A stretch of 64,000 bases of DNA from an uncultured Phocaeicola sp. (GTDB lineage: Bacteria > Bacteroidota > Bacteroidia > Bacteroidales > Bacteroidaceae). Where the stretch lies: contig CANPVZ010000008.1 of NCBI GenBank assembly GCA_947581855.1, positions 62,001 through 126,000 of the forward strand, read 5' to 3'. Both the position numbers and the translations under genes were made by a program. The stretch's first letter is position 1; each line of letters opens with the position of its first letter. Below, in pieces: positions 41,005 to 51,479 of the stretch. Below the pieces are notes generated by a model. That model ran no database searches. It worked only from the letters and a program-made list of their open reading frames with translations, and was not told where the DNA came from.

Positions 41005-41036
41005 ATATTATTCCCACCGGCCGAACGCCGGCGGGC
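41005..41036 (-). terminator. Probable terminator of the 55399-41042 operon
   Basis: On the minus strand CCCGCCGGC (41027-41035) pairs with GCCGGTGGG (41013-41021), nine pairs with one G-T wobble and a 5-base loop, followed by an AT-rich AATAATATAATTTTG. It directly follows the stop codon at 41042. Confidence 0.75.
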
Positions 41037-41041
41037 TTTAT

Positions 41042-44000
41042 TTACTGCACATCCAACGCATCAAAAGAAAGTTTGTCCATATTCTCGGCAGACAAAATCA
41101 CCTTATAGGTTCCTGCATTGATATAACCTCCGGTAGTAGTGCTCATCATACGCCACTTTTCCGGGGTATCAGGAAAAGTCAACGTATCATTCTTCAGTAC
41201 ACTGCCGTTTGGAGCAATCAGTTTCAAGTTTACAGGAATAGGTTTTCCGCTCAAATTCATAAACTTAAAGCGTAATGCGTATACTTGCGCCAATCCGGTG
41301 GATATCGTCCATTCAATGCTATTATTCTTACCCGCGCCGAAGAAGACACCTATATGTTTTTTAAACTCTTTCTTCATAAATTTCCCCTTCAACGCCGCAT
41401 TCTCTGCTTCGTAAGTTACACTGGCACGGGCATTTTTATCCTCAGGTAACATTTCTGTCGGCATCTTCTCTATCACCTCCTTACCTGCTTTTTCCCAGCT
41501 CCACGAAGAAGTTGTGCTTTGTAAAGGTTGTAAAGGAGTTTTCGAGGCTATGGCTATAGCGGAAATCACCGCTTGACCGGCTTTCACTTCCGGAAAGTCG
41601 ATAATCAGCTTTCCACCTTTCACTTCGGCATCCACTACTTTTTTCAAGGCGCCGTCATGACCGGCTTCCGCCCATATATCTAGATCGTCAATGACAGTTT
41701 TACCATTTACGGCCACATCAAAGATACGAAGTCCTTCGCAATCGGTTCCGACACCTCCACCCGTGCCATGCCAAGGCTCCGTAAAGTAAAGTTCAACCCG
41801 GTATGTACCGTCGGGAAGCGGGAACTGGTAGTTCAGTTTGTGGCGTCCGAAACGGAAATTCTGGAAGAGCTTCCAATCGCGAGTTCTCCGTATAGGGTCG
41901 TAAGTCACGCGCTGACTTGCCTGATAAGGAGAGAATCCCTCGAATGCTTCCGCCCAAGAGTGAGAGTAAGTAGAATCATCCGTAGCCCATTGCTGGCCGA
42001 ACTCATCAGTGTATGCGTCTCCACCGCAATTCATACGGTAAAGATAGGAATATCCGTCCTCCCCTTTCAACAAAGGAGTCACCTCCTTATATAATGCCTC
42101 AAAATGCGGTGCTTTTTCCAGATTATTCAATACAACGATGTCTTCCGCCACCGCTTTACCTTTGTAATATCCTACGGCACGAAGTACATTATAACGAATA
42201 TCACGGTTCTCCCACACAAAGTGAGTCCCAACGCCCTGATTAACCTTTCGTCCCAAGAAAGCTTCATTCGCCGCATCATTATAGAGAAGTACTGAATCAC
42301 AATTACTATAGACTTCTATCGTTGCACGCCGACGCTTCTCGAAACGGTCGGGCCAGGTATGTGATACGATGTAAACCATCGGATCTTTTTTAGCGTCCGT
42401 ATAGTTGGCACGATACATATAATATACATCCAAAGGCTCCTCCCAAGGAGTAGTCAAACCTTTGTAATTGAAAGGACCCACCTTATCAATTTTACGATAA
42501 GCCTCATCCGGCTGTCGGCGACCTGGGTTATCATGACTACTGAATATCCATTGAAAATGCCCGCACAAGCTATCTTTTGCTTTCTCGGCCAAACGAATTT
42601 TCGTTTCCATCAGCTGGCACATGCGCTCTTCACTCCAAGGTCCCTTCGGATCAAAATCCGCCGGTTCCGTATGAAAGTCAATGCTGCGCCAAGCGCCATA
42701 TTCGCCATTAAGCAACTGGTTAGGTTGCGACAACTCTGCATCGTATTTATTTATATCTCCGCCATACGTTCCGCTCCAGTTCTGAATTACATTCCAATCG
42801 GTTCCTTCTCCCCCGTTACAGGTAGTGATAACACGCATATTACGAGCTGTCGGATCCATTTCTCGGATAATCTCACTACATTCCTGAGCAAACTCACGAG
42901 GAAGAGTGCTTTCGTTCTGCAATCCCCACATCACTACGGAAGGAGAGTTACGGCGTTCTTTCACCCACTGACGAAGCAGTTTCTTAAAGTTTTCACGGAA
43001 TTCCGGGGTATCATACCAGATATGGGCAGAGAACTGGGTCCAGAAAAGAATTCCATTCTTATCCCAATAACTCTGGTAGTCCAGATGATGAGGTTGATGT
43101 GCATCGCGAAACGCATTAAAACCCGCATTTTTTATTTGTTTCACCCGTGCCGCGATCTGTTCTCTACTAAATGCATGACTTTGTCCGAACTGATGTTCGT
43201 ATTCACAAACACCGTTTAAAAACACAGACTTTCCATTCAGATAGAAACGCCCGTCTCCATCATTACGTTTTACCGGCCAACTGATAATCCGAATCCCAAA
43301 CGGAGTAGAAATCTCATCCGTAGTTTTTCCATTACGTTTAATCATGGATGCCAGTTTATAGAGGTAAGGTCGTTCTGTGCTCCATAAAACAGGATTTTTT
43401 ACGGGAGCCTGTTGTTTAATGATCTTAGTCTCACCCGGCGCCAAGGTTACATTTTCTGCCAAACGGAATACTTGCGCACCGTCTTCATTGCTGAACTTAT
43501 TGACAAATTCTACGGTTTCCGTAGTCTTACCATAGTTCGTTAACTCTGTTTCAATAAACACCCTCTCAGCTTTGTCATCATTCCAAATATGCACACCAAA
43601 CGGATCTATACGGATTTCATCGGTTATCTCTAACGTTACAGGACGGAAGATACCCAACGGCTGAGAACCTTCGCTAAATCCCCATTCCGACGAACAGCCC
43701 CCGCAAACCCAAGGCATATCGGCAATCATTTCAGGATGTTCCGCTTTTACTTCCAATCGATTGGTTTGTCCAAGTTTTAATGCATCCGTTACATCCAAAG
43801 TCAATGTAGTACGACCTACCGGATGACGTCCGAAATCCACTCCGTTCACTTTTATAGTAGCATACGTTCCAACACCCTCAAAACGTAAGAAGTAGCGTTT
43901 GTTTCCTTCCAACTGCGGTACGGCAAAATCCTTTTGATACATAGCCGTTCCATGCAGATTTCCGTGTGTCAATTGGCGATAACCATAATAGTCATCCCAA

Positions 44001-45232
44001 TTATGAGGAATATTCACTGTTTTCAACGACTGCTGTTTGTTCGGTTGTTTCTCATCAACCAACCAAGTTTTCCAGTTCTGTTCCAAATCCAAAGAAACTC
44101 TTCGGTCTTTAGACGGGCGTTTGGGAAAACGCACGGCAGAGCGCCCCATCGGTTTGCTTGTTGCCACAGCAATACCCCGTTGTTCGGCATTATTCACTGC
44201 ACAATAGAAATGATATACCACTCCGTCATGTTTCACTACATAGCTCTTATGTGCAAACATTTCATCGTAGTCTTTTGTCGGATAAATCAAATCGTCACCT
44301 TGCCAGTCGTCCCACGTAAGCAGGTCGTAACTGCAAGCAAATGTATTGAATGCTTTATATGGACGACTCGGGTTAAAAGCAGAAAAATAGAACATAACAT
44401 AAACATCCCCCATTTTCTGTATCTGTGCATCACCGGTAATTGTTCCCTGCGCCTCATGCGCAAAGACCGGATTTCCCTCATAACGCTTCCATTTCTTCAT
44501 ATCCTTGGACAACGCTATGCCAATACGTTCCCCCTTCAGGCCGGTTTCCGGATGAACTCCACCAGCATTGTAATACATTATAAAAGGAGCACCTAATGTT
44601 TTATTCTTATCCCAATAGACAGTACTTTTATATTGAGTCAGCGCCTCCCACCACTGCACATCCTTATCTTTAACAGAGAGAACAGGCTTATCGAGTGCTT
44701 CCCACTCATGAGAGACTCCTGGATTACCTTTCGTCCAAGCTAAACCGACATATAAGGGTGCATTCACGGCCTCATAACCTGTACCTTCACCACCGATATA
44801 GGTCATCCAGCAACGGTCTTTATAACGTTGTATGGCATAATTGCCTCCCCATTCCATATCAATCAAACCAGGGAAGCCTCCCCGTTGGTTTGCATCCCAA
44901 GCTCCGTCCCGATAGGAAAGAATTCGTCCCAGCGTTTTCCATTCAAGTAAGTTATCACTCTCTGCCAGCCAGGTTTCATACCCCCGTCCGTCTTTCGCAC
45001 CTTTTCCGTTGTATATTACATAAGTCATGTACCACTTTCCGTTCTCTTGAAACACAGTGGGACAATCTATTTTATAATTGTTGTTCTCAGGAGCGATTAC
45101 CATTCCGTACTTATACGGAGTTTTTGCTTCCTCGTAAATCTCGGCCATCCGCTCCTGCGAGACGTGGCGTTGCGCATATCCGTTCATCAACGCCCATCCC
45201 GCAAGTGCGAACAATAAAAGTCTTTTCTTCAT
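41042..45232 (-). CDS. Multi-domain GH137-like / GH2 / malectin / CBM fusion enzyme
   Basis: This 1396-residue secreted protein joins several modules. Residues about 22-375 form a beta-propeller with YKIDCPTVFQENGKWYMTYV and repeated five-blade-like motifs, matching what I remember of GH137 beta-L-arabinofuranosidase. Residues about 380-1000 are a complete GH2 enzyme with acid/base Glu774 (VVMWGLQNESTLP) and probable nucleophile Glu844 (LLNGEYGAWRS). Residues about 1010-1230 look like a malectin domain (YLYRMNCGGDAYTDEFGQQW), and about 1280-1396 like a CBM6/35-type domain (ASVTYEAENAALKGKF). The GH137-GH2 fusion resembles BT0996 of the RG-II locus, which trims chain B. Family names are from memory of that protein; the domain order is directly visible. 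It follows the GH138-like gene by 14 bases. Confidence 0.88.
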   Translation of the reverse strand: MKKRLLLFALAGWALMNGYAQRHVSQERMAEIYEEAKTPYKYGMVIAPENNNYKIDCPTVFQENGKWYMTYVIYNGKGAKDGRGYETWLAESDNLLEWKTLGRILSYRDGAWDANQRGGFPGLIDMEWGGNYAIQRYKDRCWMTYIGGEGTGYEAVNAPLYVGLAWTKGNPGVSHEWEALDKPVLSVKDKDVQWWEALTQYKSTVYWDKNKTLGAPFIMYYNAGGVHPETGLKGERIGIALSKDMKKWKRYEGNPVFAHEAQGTITGDAQIQKMGDVYVMFYFSAFNPSRPYKAFNTFACSYDLLTWDDWQGDDLIYPTKDYDEMFAHKSYVVKHDGVVYHFYCAVNNAEQRGIAVATSKPMGRSAVRFPKRPSKDRRVSLDLEQNWKTWLVDEKQPNKQQSLKTVNIPHNWDDYYGYRQLTHGNLHGTAMYQKDFAVPQLEGNKRYFLRFEGVGTYATIKVNGVDFGRHPVGRTTLTLDVTDALKLGQTNRLEVKAEHPEMIADMPWVCGGCSSEWGFSEGSQPLGIFRPVTLEITDEIRIDPFGVHIWNDDKAERVFIETELTNYGKTTETVEFVNKFSNEDGAQVFRLAENVTLAPGETKIIKQQAPVKNPVLWSTERPYLYKLASMIKRNGKTTDEISTPFGIRIISWPVKRNDGDGRFYLNGKSVFLNGVCEYEHQFGQSHAFSREQIAARVKQIKNAGFNAFRDAHQPHHLDYQSYWDKNGILFWTQFSAHIWYDTPEFRENFKKLLRQWVKERRNSPSVVMWGLQNESTLPREFAQECSEIIREMDPTARNMRVITTCNGGEGTDWNVIQNWSGTYGGDINKYDAELSQPNQLLNGEYGAWRSIDFHTEPADFDPKGPWSEERMCQLMETKIRLAEKAKDSLCGHFQWIFSSHDNPGRRQPDEAYRKIDKVGPFNYKGLTTPWEEPLDVYYMYRANYTDAKKDPMVYIVSHTWPDRFEKRRRATIEVYSNCDSVLLYNDAANEAFLGRKVNQGVGTHFVWENRDIRYNVLRAVGYYKGKAVAEDIVVLNNLEKAPHFEALYKEVTPLLKGEDGYSYLYRMNCGGDAYTDEFGQQWATDDSTYSHSWAEAFEGFSPYQASQRVTYDPIRRTRDWKLFQNFRFGRHKLNYQFPLPDGTYRVELYFTEPWHGTGGGVGTDCEGLRIFDVAVNGKTVIDDLDIWAEAGHDGALKKVVDAEVKGGKLIIDFPEVKAGQAVISAIAIASKTPLQPLQSTTSSWSWEKAGKEVIEKMPTEMLPEDKNARASVTYEAENAALKGKFMKKEFKKHIGVFFGAGKNNSIEWTISTGLAQVYALRFKFMNLSGKPIPVNLKLIAPNGSVLKNDTLTFPDTPEKWRMMSTTTGGYINAGTYKVILSAENMDKLSFDALDVQ

Positions 45233-45246
45233 TCGCTGTTTCTATA

Positions 45247-47943
45247 TTAGTAAAATAACCAATCCATTGCTTCATCGGTACCTTCCAACGCAGCATTGCG
45301 TGCTTTCAGTTCCGTATCGGTAAATCCTAAAACCAAGGTATATCCTTTCGGCAATAACAAGGTATGCTTTCCCGCATTAAAATGATAAGCATGAATATTA
45401 GCCAAAGGCATTTTATCCAAATGAATTGCATTAGTCAACAAAGGCTCGGCTTGTCCATATTCGTTGGCCGAAGCATCTGTTTCCAATTTAGGCGCTTTCG
45501 CATATTTCTTCTGGTCATCTTTGAAGTAACCTACCAACAACTGAACAGGGCCTTCACACTCGAATTCTAATTTCGTGCCTTCCTTACGCTGAGCGTCACC
45601 ATTCAAACAGAAAGCTGTTAAACCTTCCAATTCCGGCGCCAATGCCTTTACTTTATTATCCGGCATATTACTTAACAAGGTTGTTCCTGCGGTGAGCGTC
45701 ACCCGTTTCCAGTTTCCATTCAGTTTCACTTTAGCATCGGTAGCCGGTGTAACAGTCTCTTTTGTTTCCTTCAAAGTTCCAGCTTCTTTTGCTTTCAACA
45801 TTTCCAAGTTGGCCTTGAAATTGCTCAGTTCTTTCTCATAATGCAGCAACATTTCAGTCCAAGTTTTATTTTTACCCTCATCACCACCGATAGGAATACG
45901 ACGCTGTGCCGTTTGCATACTGTTAGCATACAAATAATGCCCCTTTGTCAACTCCACTAATTTACGATAATGTTCAAGGCTCTCCTCTAAAAGCGGCACT
46001 GCTGCATCCAGATACTTCAAATCTTTTCCCCATTGATAGTTAAGCACCTGTTGCGCTGCCTTTACTTTCAAATTAAATGCATAAGCGAACTCTCTGTAAC
46101 AATGCATATCATTACGCAAGCGGTCCAATTCTTCCTTATTCCACTTAGCCTTGCCTTCCAATTGATCGATCGCTGCAACTGCCTTCTCACCATGTTGAAC
46201 GCATTGCTCAACAATATCCAAGGGAAGCTCACCTTCGTGAGGTTGTTTCTTCCACTCTTTCTCTACAAACTCAATCAGCTTTTCCCCTTTAGGACCACAG
46301 CTTTCATAAAATCCCGGATAAACCGTATACTTATAAGGATTCACCAACTGACTCACGAACATTCCCAGCAAAAGTGTTTGACGGTTACCTTCCGTAATAC
46401 CGAAACGGCGTAACAATTTAGGCGCAATTTCGCCGGATTCTTCATACGCTTCACGTACCAAAGCAGCATTATCTGCAGAAAGACCATAAAAACGACCGAA
46501 CACATGGTCCCAGTAAACTTTCTCATTCTCGCGATCGCGACGGCAATTCCATGCATAGCGTCCCCACGCCTTATACCAAGGCCAATCACGATCTAATTGC
46601 AGCTCGCGTCCGCCCGCTATGCTATCCGCGGAATAAGGCCAATCCCAATAAGAGGCTTGCGGATAAAGATGCAACGCATTGGCTCCATGTACATCGTGCA
46701 TTGCTTGCACTGCTTTCTGAGTAAAATCTGGAGAAGCCCAGCGGAACGGCTCCAAATTTGCCAACACATGCACATTACTGATATGAATACTACCTAAAGC
46801 ACTCAGTCCTTTATGGATCTCGCCCCAGGGTCCGCCCGGCTGATAAGTTGTTAACGATTCTCCATTATACTTATGCATCGTATATAGGTTTTTATAAAGC
46901 GGAAGCGCAGCATCCATCACCATTTTACAGTTAGTATCATGAGCACGTAGCAATACAGGAGGTTCGTCCGTACGTCCTAATGCCGTCAAACCATCCTTTA
47001 TACCCGGAATAATGGTTTTGGTAAACCACTCCACATCGTCTTCATATGTATCCATTGCTTCACCCAAGCAAACCAGCAAACCTACATTAGGATACTTCTC
47101 AATAAATGCCGCAACACTTTTGCGGGTATAATCGCTTAAAAGTGGAGTGATAGGACGGTTACGATCTTGCGTCTTAATACCGTAATGTTCAGCGAACGGC
47201 TTAGATACAAGAATATTATAGAACATCTGAATCACAAAAATACCACGTTTATCGGCCTCTTGCGTGAGGAAAGAAAACATCTCTTCGTTCTTTTTGAATG
47301 TTTCATCATCTACTTCTACAGCAAACGGATAATCTTTCAGTTTCACCAATGACGCAAACGGATGACCATTCCACAAATAGAGAGAATTCATGCGATTCTC
47401 CACCAACATATCCAGATATTTTATCCAAAGCTCTTTATCATAGAACCACGGAAAGTTCTCCGGAGTATAAGGATATTCATATACGGCACGTCCCGGCAAA
47501 ATAAACATCTTTTGAACACCAATGCAACCGCCACGAAGCACCATCTCCGGAGCTTCCGTAAGGTTCTCGGGACAATCCAATTCATCCTTCAGCTCCATAC
47601 GATCAATCAATTCACGACAACCATAAATCACACCACTACCGTCGTTTCCACATACAGTCGTCAAATTATCTTTTGTCGTAATGGTAAATCCTTCTTTCGG
47701 CAAGCCGTCCTGTTCGGAAACCGTCAATCGGATAATTTTCGATGCTTTAGAATCAGCGGAAGGACTCTCTGTTGTATAAAATACTTTATATCCATGTTTT
47801 TCCAAAGCCGCTTTCAGTTGCTCTCCAGCAAATTCCATCCGGTTGGAAGGATTCTCCTGCAGTTGCACTGCAATCGTCTCTCTCGCACAACTGGTCACCA
47901 AACAAGCCAGCACTATAACTACTATATGTTTTAATATCTTCAT
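45247..47943 (-). CDS. Lipoprotein glycosidase, GH138-like (candidate alpha-galacturonidase)
   Basis: The 898-residue product starts at the ATG at 47943 and has a lipoprotein signal (VIVLACLVTSC, Cys19). An N-terminal alpha-glucuronidase-like beta domain (FAGEQLKAALEKHGYKVF) precedes a large barrel region with LDMLVENRMNSLYLWNGHP, LLVCLGEAMDTY and NVHVLANLEPFRWASPDFT; the two glutamates in the last segments are candidate catalytic residues. The C-terminal region (from about 700) is helical, followed by a small beta domain. Position next to the GH137-like/GH2 fusion and overall size match BT0997, founder of GH138, which cuts an RG-II galacturonic acid linkage. GH67/GH115-type alpha-glucuronidase is the alternative. 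Confidence 0.75.
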   Translation of the reverse strand: MKILKHIVVIVLACLVTSCARETIAVQLQENPSNRMEFAGEQLKAALEKHGYKVFYTTESPSADSKASKIIRLTVSEQDGLPKEGFTITTKDNLTTVCGNDGSGVIYGCRELIDRMELKDELDCPENLTEAPEMVLRGGCIGVQKMFILPGRAVYEYPYTPENFPWFYDKELWIKYLDMLVENRMNSLYLWNGHPFASLVKLKDYPFAVEVDDETFKKNEEMFSFLTQEADKRGIFVIQMFYNILVSKPFAEHYGIKTQDRNRPITPLLSDYTRKSVAAFIEKYPNVGLLVCLGEAMDTYEDDVEWFTKTIIPGIKDGLTALGRTDEPPVLLRAHDTNCKMVMDAALPLYKNLYTMHKYNGESLTTYQPGGPWGEIHKGLSALGSIHISNVHVLANLEPFRWASPDFTQKAVQAMHDVHGANALHLYPQASYWDWPYSADSIAGGRELQLDRDWPWYKAWGRYAWNCRRDRENEKVYWDHVFGRFYGLSADNAALVREAYEESGEIAPKLLRRFGITEGNRQTLLLGMFVSQLVNPYKYTVYPGFYESCGPKGEKLIEFVEKEWKKQPHEGELPLDIVEQCVQHGEKAVAAIDQLEGKAKWNKEELDRLRNDMHCYREFAYAFNLKVKAAQQVLNYQWGKDLKYLDAAVPLLEESLEHYRKLVELTKGHYLYANSMQTAQRRIPIGGDEGKNKTWTEMLLHYEKELSNFKANLEMLKAKEAGTLKETKETVTPATDAKVKLNGNWKRVTLTAGTTLLSNMPDNKVKALAPELEGLTAFCLNGDAQRKEGTKLEFECEGPVQLLVGYFKDDQKKYAKAPKLETDASANEYGQAEPLLTNAIHLDKMPLANIHAYHFNAGKHTLLLPKGYTLVLGFTDTELKARNAALEGTDEAMDWLFY

Positions 47944-47957
47944 ATTCAAAATAACTT

Positions 47958-50105
47958 TTAATATTTAATAATTACTTCATCGGATGTTTCAATCCACAAG
48001 CGGAAATTAATATCACCTACTTTCTCTATTCTTCCGGCAGAAGTTTCGGGAATATTCTTCTCCGATACAAAATATACATATCCTTTACCCTTATTGGGTT
48101 TTACTTTTATTACTTCGGTGTCCATATATACGTGAATATCTCCGTCAGGAGTCGGCACAGTACCTTCCATCCATTTCAAGCCGCCTAATACAGGTCTTAC
48201 TTCGAATTCCTCATACCCTTTCTTCACCGGCTTCACACCTAAATAGTACTTACCCAACAAATAAACAGGACTTGCTCCCCAAGCATGGCAAAAGCTCTTT
48301 CCATATGGGCGCCCGTACATAGTGAGATGTTGCGTACCGCTTTCATTCGGATTATATTTCTCCCAAAAAGAGGTTGCTCCGGCTTTCAACATACCGCCCC
48401 AATAATCTTTCATTTCCTTCATCACTTGTGTCTGATATCCCATGGCACACATTGCCTCCAGCTCATAAAATCGCATATATGGAGTAGTAATTTTCAACAC
48501 TTCATCGTTGAGCATCACGTTCTTCATTACCGAATTTTTCTTCTCTTCGTCAAGATAACCAAGCGTAATGGCAAACATATTCGGAAACTTATTTATTTGC
48601 TCACTCTTCTTGCCATCCTCTATATTGTGAACAATAGCTTGTTTTTCCTCATTCCAAAATGCAGGTAACAGTTTGGCACGAAGATTAGCTGCAAGCATAT
48701 TGTATTTAGCCGCATCTTCCTTATTATCTACCAACCCTGCGCAAAGTTGCATCGTTTCGAGGCTTTTACAGAAAAGAATTTGCTCAAATGCCAAGGCACC
48801 TTGCTTACTCATCGGAAAATCCGCCCAATCGACAAATACCCAATCACCGGTCAGACCTTCCACCATTCCGTCTTTATTGGTACGCCCCAACACATAATCC
48901 ATCATTGTCTGCATACGCGGATAAACTTGCGATACGAAATGCTTGTCACCCGTATACATATAGTAATCATAGATACTTAGAAACCAATAGAACGTATAGT
49001 CCATAATGGTATTAGAATGGCTCGTTACAGGATCTTTCCCACGTAATAGCCATATAGTACGTTTTACTGTTTCTGTATCAAAGAAAAGATAATAATTCAT
49101 TAAATAGCTCTGGATAGCATCGCCACTCCAAACCCAACGATCGCGCTTGATACCGTCGATAAAAAACTCGCGGGTAGTCAGATGCATGGTATATGCGCCT
49201 ATCTCCCAGATTCGATTCAACTCTTCATCATCACACTTGAACGAAGCCCGATAATTCTCCGGCAAATATTCGTATTGCATCGATATATCTGTCAGCTTCA
49301 CCTCCGTATCAGTCGTCACGTATACATAGCGGAACGCCTTACTATTCTCCAGCACATAGTCGCCGGCCAGTTCCGAAGTATGATTCAATGCCATATCGGT
49401 AACAAGTCTACCGTCTATCGCAATCTTATCTAAAGTCTCGCAATATTCTGTATCCAACGCCTCTTCCGCACTTTCGCCATAGTATATATTAACGATACCT
49501 TTACCGCCCAATCCTTTCAGCACGACAAATCCAAAAGTCTCCTTACCAAAGTCATACAATATTCCTTCTTTCTGGTTTCTTTTCGATACGGCATTCTGCG
49601 GTTCACGGGCCAAAGTAAATGCCGACGGACGTTGAGAAGCCTCATCAAAGTTCCAGCATCCGGCATCCATATAGACTGTTGCAGAAGTATCACTTGCTTT
49701 ACCGCTCTCGTCAATCCACTCCTTATCTTCGTAAGTGACTTTCCAAGTAGCGTCGGAATTGACAGTTTCACCTTTTATATATATAGCAGGAGGAGTTGCC
49801 TGATTCCAAACCTTTATATTCAAGCTATGCTTTCCCGCAGGAAGCATAAATTTCTCCGGCATACCAAATTGCAACTTACCGTCAAACTTTATATTATACT
49901 TGCCCTCTACAGCAATATATATTTCCTCAGCCTGTTGTAAATCAAGTTTTTTACTAAACTCTACCGTTACATAATGACTGTCCATCTTCCAGAAAGGCGG
50001 AAAGAACGCACCTCGCTCCGTACGACGGTTATTCATTTTGTTACCGAGCCATATCTCATAATCGCCCGGATACCATATCCATGTAGCTTTAGATGTTGTC
50101 CCCAT
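47958..50105 (-). CDS. GH78 alpha-L-rhamnosidase, no signal peptide
   Basis: The 715-residue product has the GH78 architecture: N-terminal beta domains and an (alpha/alpha)6 barrel with FFIDGIKRDRWVWSGDAIQ (residues about 315-332, containing the catalytic acid region), GATSFWEKYNPNE and FCHAWGASPVYLLGKYYLG. I place the start at the ATG at 50105, which overlaps the upstream MFS gene by 17 bases; a GTG at 50141 is the alternative. Neither start gives a signal peptide, so the enzyme is probably cytoplasmic and acts on rhamnosides delivered by the overlapping transporter gene. It would release L-rhamnose with inversion. Confidence 0.9.
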   Translation of the reverse strand: MGTTSKATWIWYPGDYEIWLGNKMNNRRTERGAFFPPFWKMDSHYVTVEFSKKLDLQQAEEIYIAVEGKYNIKFDGKLQFGMPEKFMLPAGKHSLNIKVWNQATPPAIYIKGETVNSDATWKVTYEDKEWIDESGKASDTSATVYMDAGCWNFDEASQRPSAFTLAREPQNAVSKRNQKEGILYDFGKETFGFVVLKGLGGKGIVNIYYGESAEEALDTEYCETLDKIAIDGRLVTDMALNHTSELAGDYVLENSKAFRYVYVTTDTEVKLTDISMQYEYLPENYRASFKCDDEELNRIWEIGAYTMHLTTREFFIDGIKRDRWVWSGDAIQSYLMNYYLFFDTETVKRTIWLLRGKDPVTSHSNTIMDYTFYWFLSIYDYYMYTGDKHFVSQVYPRMQTMMDYVLGRTNKDGMVEGLTGDWVFVDWADFPMSKQGALAFEQILFCKSLETMQLCAGLVDNKEDAAKYNMLAANLRAKLLPAFWNEEKQAIVHNIEDGKKSEQINKFPNMFAITLGYLDEEKKNSVMKNVMLNDEVLKITTPYMRFYELEAMCAMGYQTQVMKEMKDYWGGMLKAGATSFWEKYNPNESGTQHLTMYGRPYGKSFCHAWGASPVYLLGKYYLGVKPVKKGYEEFEVRPVLGGLKWMEGTVPTPDGDIHVYMDTEVIKVKPNKGKGYVYFVSEKNIPETSAGRIEKVGDINFRLWIETSDEVIIKY

Positions 50106-51453
50106 ATCTTTCTTTAGTAATCTGTTCCAACGACTTTCCACGTGTTTTAGGAGCCCATACCGTTCCGATAATCATGGAAGCAATCAATAATCCCATCATA
50201 ATATATGCCGCACGATAGAAACCTTCGCCATTCTCACCATAGATATACACGAAGCCTAATCCCCATACAGCGGATACACCACGTACCACAAAGAACATAA
50301 CTCCCTGAGCTGCCGCCCTATACTTAGCAGGAAACAGTTCGGAAGCCCACAGCGCATAGAACGCCTGTACAGATACACCTGCCTGGATAGCCCAAAGGAA
50401 CGTGAAGAACAGCAAACCGGAAATACTGCGTATACCTACCGTCACAATTATAAGCCATGCAATCACTCCCGTGCCTACACCAAAACAATATAACCATCGT
50501 TGGTTCACCTTATCCACTACCATGGCAAAACCAAAAGTAGCGAATATAATAATGATCCATTGTGCAGCCGACAACATGTTGGCATGCACATTGGATAGTC
50601 CGCCGGCTGTTTCATAAATATGCTGTTGGAAAAATCCCATTACCGAACTTACCAGATTCCATGTAAGATACATACCTGCAAGGAATATCATCGTACGAAT
50701 ATTTACTTTATTGGTAAACAAAGTGCCAAATGAAGCAAATGTCCCGCCCTGCTTTTGTGTAACCTGCGCCGACTTAGCGGCTTTCCATTCTTCCGATTCG
50801 TTCAAACGACGTTGCAACATCCATGCCACAAGCGCAACTACAAACAGCGAAGCAAATACGATCCGGCTACTGAACACATTCAGAGCCGCGCCGCTTACAG
50901 TTCCATCGGTTAATAGTGAGGCAACTTTTTCCACCCAACCGAAGAGAACGCCTTTCGTACCGTCGCCTGTAGGAGGAGCAAATAACATACCAAGCACCAG
51001 AATGATGGTAGGTCCCACGCCCCATGCCATCTGCGAGATGCCGATATTTCGTCCACGGTTACTTACCTCGGAATTTTCGGAAATATATGTCCACGAAGCA
51101 GGCACTCCCACACCTACCGATATGCCCGTAATCAGGAATCCGGTAAGCAACATGGGGAAATTCACCGATACAATGATGATTGCCACGCCCAGCATATAGA
51201 TTAACATATTATACGTATAAATAGCTTTTCGTCCGTATTTATCGGCCAAGAAGCCTCCCATAATCGCACCGATCGCCGCTCCCAGACAGTTAGCGCTGAT
51301 TGCGTTAAGCCAACCCAGATGTCCTTCGGTCAGCCCGAGATAATTTTGCCAGAGAGTCAATCCACTGGCTCCCGCCACAATAGCGCCGGCATCCAAATAG
51401 TTGGTCAGCGATACGGCAATTGTGCTTTTCAAACTTCCTTTTTGGTTTTTCAT
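50089..51453 (-). CDS. MFS sugar transporter
   Basis: The 454-residue protein has about twelve hydrophobic segments and the sugar-porter type loop GGFLADKYGRKAIYTYN between TM2 and TM3, with LNESEEWKAA in the central loop, as in metabolite:proton symporters. It should sit in the inner membrane and move a mono- or oligosaccharide or uronate from periplasm to cytoplasm. It overlaps the start of a leaderless GH78 rhamnosidase gene, so a rhamnose-containing product is the most likely cargo; that is inference. The CTAATA element precedes its start, and the GH141-like gene ends 26 bases upstream. Confidence 0.9.
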   Translation of the reverse strand: MKNQKGSLKSTIAVSLTNYLDAGAIVAGASGLTLWQNYLGLTEGHLGWLNAISANCLGAAIGAIMGGFLADKYGRKAIYTYNMLIYMLGVAIIIVSVNFPMLLTGFLITGISVGVGVPASWTYISENSEVSNRGRNIGISQMAWGVGPTIILVLGMLFAPPTGDGTKGVLFGWVEKVASLLTDGTVSGAALNVFSSRIVFASLFVVALVAWMLQRRLNESEEWKAAKSAQVTQKQGGTFASFGTLFTNKVNIRTMIFLAGMYLTWNLVSSVMGFFQQHIYETAGGLSNVHANMLSAAQWIIIIFATFGFAMVVDKVNQRWLYCFGVGTGVIAWLIIVTVGIRSISGLLFFTFLWAIQAGVSVQAFYALWASELFPAKYRAAAQGVMFFVVRGVSAVWGLGFVYIYGENGEGFYRAAYIMMGLLIASMIIGTVWAPKTRGKSLEQITKERYGDNI

Positions 51454-51479
51454 ATCATTTAATATTAGATTTTAGGTTC

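Noticed and set aside
50089..50105. Frameshift joining the MFS and GH78 genes
   Set aside because: Both proteins are complete for their families and the 17-base overlap is in different frames, so this is ordinary gene overlap.
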